Source: an uncultured Clostridia bacterium (GTDB taxonomy: Bacteria; Bacillota; Clostridia; Oscillospirales; Oscillospiraceae). Taken from it: a stretch of DNA of 10,095 bases. The notes below the pieces were generated by a model. That model was not told where the DNA came from. It did not search any database and saw only the letters and a program-made list of their open reading frames with translations. Position numbers and translations under genes: made by a program. Position 1 is the stretch's first letter. Every line of letters begins with the position of its first letter. The stretch is from positions 1 to 10,095 of the forward strand of contig CALLZZ010000083.1 in the NCBI GenBank assembly GCA_937858235.1, in the 5' to 3' direction. Below are positions 8,779 through 10,095 of this stretch, piece after piece.

Positions 8779-9183
8779 ATGCGAGACTTCAAACAATTTC
8801 AAGCTTTTTGTTGTGGTAACAGGAACAAATATGAGTACTTGGCTTTTAAAGGGGCATTTGATAGAGTGGAAAGTTATCGAGAGTATAACCGCAATGGCCA
8901 TTATATGCAGCTTTTTTATGCTATTTACGATTTTTTTGTTTCTAATCCTACATTAATTTCAAGGGCGGGAACTCCTGCATTTGATATATCTGAAGATCCT
9001 GTTCTTTTTGATGCCTGGAGTAATTTTATCCACGATGATACCAATGATGCCGATGGTTTTTTTACCGAAAGTCTTAGAAAAAATTTGTCTCCGGCTTGTG
9101 CAGGGCATCGTCATGGTGGAGGTGGTTGGAGCCCGATTGCTAAAATTCTTTTTCCGACAATAGCTATTTATATGAATGCCTGA
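8779..9183 (+). CDS. Hypothetical protein, A+T-rich, between res and vsr
   Basis: I do not recognise this 134-residue protein. It is rich in aromatic residues (for example QLFYAIYDFF at 44-53), has an acidic middle (DDTNDAD at 86-92), and near the C-terminus a striking GHRHGGGGW run (109-117) followed by a short hydrophobic end (IAKILFPTIAIY). There is no signal peptide or convincing membrane helix. CC at 11-12, C107 and H110/H112 could bind metal, but there is no recognised motif. The ATG lies 30 bases after the res stop, behind AAGGTAGGAT (8761-8770), so it is probably read with the operon. Its base composition stands out: three 60-base stretches starting at 8821, 8941 and 9001 contain 22, 23 and 24 G+C, against 35-36 of 60 in sampled res stretches. 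That suggests a separate origin. Being a real gene is likely; its function is unknown. Confidence 0.65.
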   Translation: MRDFKQFQAFCCGNRNKYEYLAFKGAFDRVESYREYNRNGHYMQLFYAIYDFFVSNPTLISRAGTPAFDISEDPVLFDAWSNFIHDDTNDADGFFTESLRKNLSPACAGHRHGGGGWSPIAKILFPTIAIYMNA

Positions 9184-9212
9184 TTGATTATTCATTGGAT
9201 ACGCGGTATTAA
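9184..9212 (+). promoter_or_regulatory. Candidate promoter for vsr
   Basis: TTGATT (9184-9189) and TATTAA (9207-9212) are separated by exactly 17 bases, each matching the sigma-70/sigma-A consensus at four of six positions. They lie just after the unknown gene and about 95 bases before the vsr start. A small hairpin, GTGGA-TATTC-TCCAC (9228-9242), follows. In A+T-rich DNA such matches arise by chance, so confidence is low. Confidence 0.3.
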
Positions 9213-9220
9213 TGAAGTGA

Positions 9221-9304
9221 AATCATAGTGGATATTCTCCACGAAACTGGAAAAGTGACGTGGATTTGCCTAAATCAAAAAGGCGGGTCGAAAACGAGGT
9301 GTAA
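9221..9304 (+). pseudogene. Possible C-terminal remnant of a lost gene upstream of vsr
   Basis: After an in-frame TGA at 9218-9220, one frame stays open for 27 codons to TAA at 9302-9304, four bases before the vsr start. It encodes NHSGYSPRNWKSDVD then LPKSKRRVENEV. It has no usable start codon or ribosome binding site. Its G+C is closer to vsr than to the preceding gene. Genes next to vsr are often the cognate cytosine methyltransferase, so this could be the tail of an older partner. The stretch is short and could be chance. Confidence 0.2.
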
Positions 9305-9307
9305 CCG

Positions 9308-9721
9308 ATGGCGGATGTGTACAACAAAGAGAAGCGCTCCGCCGTGATGCGGAACATTAAGGGGAAAGGCAACAAGTCCACCGAGTTGGCACTTATTAAG
9401 GTCTTCCAGGAAAGTGAAATTCATGGCTGGCGGCGCGGTTACCCAGTCAAAGGGCACCCAGACTTCGTTTTTCTCAAGAAAAGGATTGCCGTATTCGTAG
9501 ACGGTTGCTTCTGGCACGGGCATAATTGTCGGAACACACGTCCTAAGGAAAATAAGGACTTTTGGTCAAAGAAGATAGGCGGCAATATCGAGCACGATAA
9601 AGCTGTCACGAAGATATTTGAAGATAGGGGTTGGACAGTTATTCGCATTTGGGAGTGCGAGTTAAAAAAGAAAAATCGAGCCTTGTTGTTGAGGAAACTC
9701 GGCGGTTTGATCAATCAGTAA
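9308..9721 (+). CDS. vsr: Very short patch repair (Vsr) DNA mismatch endonuclease
   Basis: This 137-residue protein is a Vsr endonuclease, which nicks 5' of the T in T:G mismatches created when 5-methylcytosine deaminates and so starts very-short-patch repair. It aligns well with E. coli Vsr: MADVYNKEKRSAVMRNIK at the start, E26 (E. coli E25), metal-binding D52 in GHPDFVF, the FVDGCFWHGHNC core, FWSKKIGGN, and IRIWECEL. Zinc ligands C67, H72, C74 and C117 and catalytic H70 are present. The position of E. coli His64 is Asp65 here, a change I recall as common in homologues. It is slightly shorter than the 156-residue E. coli protein. GAGGTG at 9296-9301 lies six bases before the ATG. Five genes after the m5C methyltransferase on the same strand, it most likely protects that enzyme's sites. 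A minority of Vsr-like proteins act as restriction nickases. Confidence 0.95.
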   Translation: MADVYNKEKRSAVMRNIKGKGNKSTELALIKVFQESEIHGWRRGYPVKGHPDFVFLKKRIAVFVDGCFWHGHNCRNTRPKENKDFWSKKIGGNIEHDKAVTKIFEDRGWTVIRIWECELKKKNRALLLRKLGGLINQ

Positions 9722-9745
9722 AGAGGCCGAGAGGCCGCATTTTAT
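9722..9745 (+). terminator. Weak terminator-like hairpin after vsr, on a tandem 8-mer
   Basis: Right after the vsr stop, AGAGGCCG occurs twice in tandem (9722-9729 and 9730-9737). The copies give a four-pair GGCC-GAGA-GGCC hairpin (9725-9736), followed by GCATTTTAT. The stem is short and the T-run is only four, so intrinsic termination would be weak. Confidence 0.2.
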
Positions 9746-9749
9746 CAAT

Positions 9750-9790
9750 AGATAGTACCTATATCAACCGGAGATAGTAGGCTACTATCT
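9750..9790. repeat. Three AGATAGTA copies, two forming a near-continuous inverted repeat
   Basis: AGATAGTA occurs at 9750-9757 and 9772-9779, and inverted as TACTATCT at 9783-9790. The last two belong to a perfect 9-bp inverted repeat, AGATAGTAG-G-CTACTATCT (9772-9790). The two direct copies are 22 bases apart, about two helical turns. The palindrome could be a DNA-binding site, or a hairpin with an 8-bp stem and 3-base loop, but no T-run follows to suggest a terminator. Confidence 0.6.
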
Positions 9791-9801
9791 TCAAACACTT
9801 A

Positions 9802-10095
9802 TTGACTTGTTTCCGAAAGAAAAAATATTGTAGCCATATTCCCGCGCACGGAAAAACGTACAAAAAAGCCGTTGACCTATTTCCTTGCACAGTAAAAACA
9901 CCAAACACATACCCGACATTCATCTCATGACCTCGTTGCATTTTATGCCGGAAATGACATCAATCTCGTTCACCCGACCTCTGACCATGGACTTATTTCC
10001 GTGTATATACAAAAGGGAAAATACAGCGATGACTTATTTCCTTTGCCTAAAATTTGGTAAAATACATATAAGACATTAAACTCATGACCTCGTTG
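9802..10095. repeat. Degenerate direct-repeat array, mostly 41-nt spacing, running off the window
   Basis: The core GACYTRTTTCC occurs four times: 9804-9814, 9874-9884, 9990-10000 and 10031-10041. A second core, GACATYMAWCTC, occurs at 9915, 9956 and 10072. From 9874 the GAC-headed units begin at 9874, 9915, 9956, 9990, 10031 and 10072, giving steps of 41, 41, 34, 41 and 41. The pair 9872-9938 and 10029-10095 has equal length (67 bases) with about 46 identities concentrated at the ends; CTCATGACCTCGTTG is identical in both. Units 9990 and 10031 also share GGKAAAATACA. No protein is supported here: the period is not a multiple of three and there are no ribosome binding sites. It could be intergenic minisatellite-like DNA, a decayed mobile-element end or a binding-site array. 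Confidence 0.6.

Noticed and set aside
9759..9941. 60-codon minus-strand frame in the terminal non-coding region
   Set aside because: No clear ribosome binding site and no domain; it spans the inverted repeat and the repeat units.
9885..10079. 64-codon plus-strand frame across the repeat array
   Set aside because: It needs a TTG start without a ribosome binding site and runs through degenerate repeats whose 41-base period is not a multiple of three.
9802..10095. CRISPR array
   Set aside because: The conserved cores are only 11-24 bases, vary between copies, alternate between two types, and have one irregular step. A CRISPR array would show near-identical repeats of 21 or more bases, and no cas gene is present.

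Overview
The window is a chromosomal or mobile-element defence region from a bacterium with moderate G+C. The Gram-positive-style Shine-Dalgarno sites (GGAAGGAG, GAGGGG, AAGGAG, GGAGGG, GAGGTG) and the small YozG-like XRE regulator at the left edge suggest a Bacillota (Firmicutes) relative. That assignment is an inference; the sequence contains no taxonomic marker.

Layout, all on the plus strand: (1) 1-125, the C-terminal end of a small XRE/HTH regulator; (2) 126-205, a short leader with a weak candidate promoter and an 8-bp palindrome; (3) 206-3100, a UvrD/Rep-type helicase fused to an AddB/RecB-type PD-(D/E)XK nuclease with an iron-sulphur cysteine set; (4) 3097-4251, a DNA (cytosine-5) methyltransferase; (5) 4244-6145, a Type III restriction-modification Mod methyltransferase; (6) 6145-8748, the Type III Res helicase-endonuclease; (7) 8779-9183, an unrecognised A+T-rich 134-residue protein; (8) 9308-9721, a Vsr-family very-short-patch repair endonuclease; (9) 9722-10095, non-coding DNA with a perfect inverted repeat and a degenerate array of direct repeats, largely in a 41-nt register, that runs off the end of the window.

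Genes 3-6 overlap end to start (by 4, 8 and 1 bases), so they are almost certainly one translationally coupled transcript. The unknown gene follows after 30 bases. vsr follows after a 124-base gap that carries a possible promoter and a possible remnant of an older reading frame.

How the genes may work together: Mod and Res form a complete Type III restriction-modification system. The cytosine-5 methyltransferase and Vsr form a second pair, in which Vsr would repair T:G mismatches left by deamination of 5-methylcytosine. No dedicated restriction enzyme for the cytosine methyltransferase is visible. The helicase-nuclease at the head of the operon is the uncommon element. It could degrade ends produced by Res, or act as an effector checked by cytosine methylation. 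That combination is the main candidate here for an undescribed composite defence system, and the functional link rests on operon structure alone.
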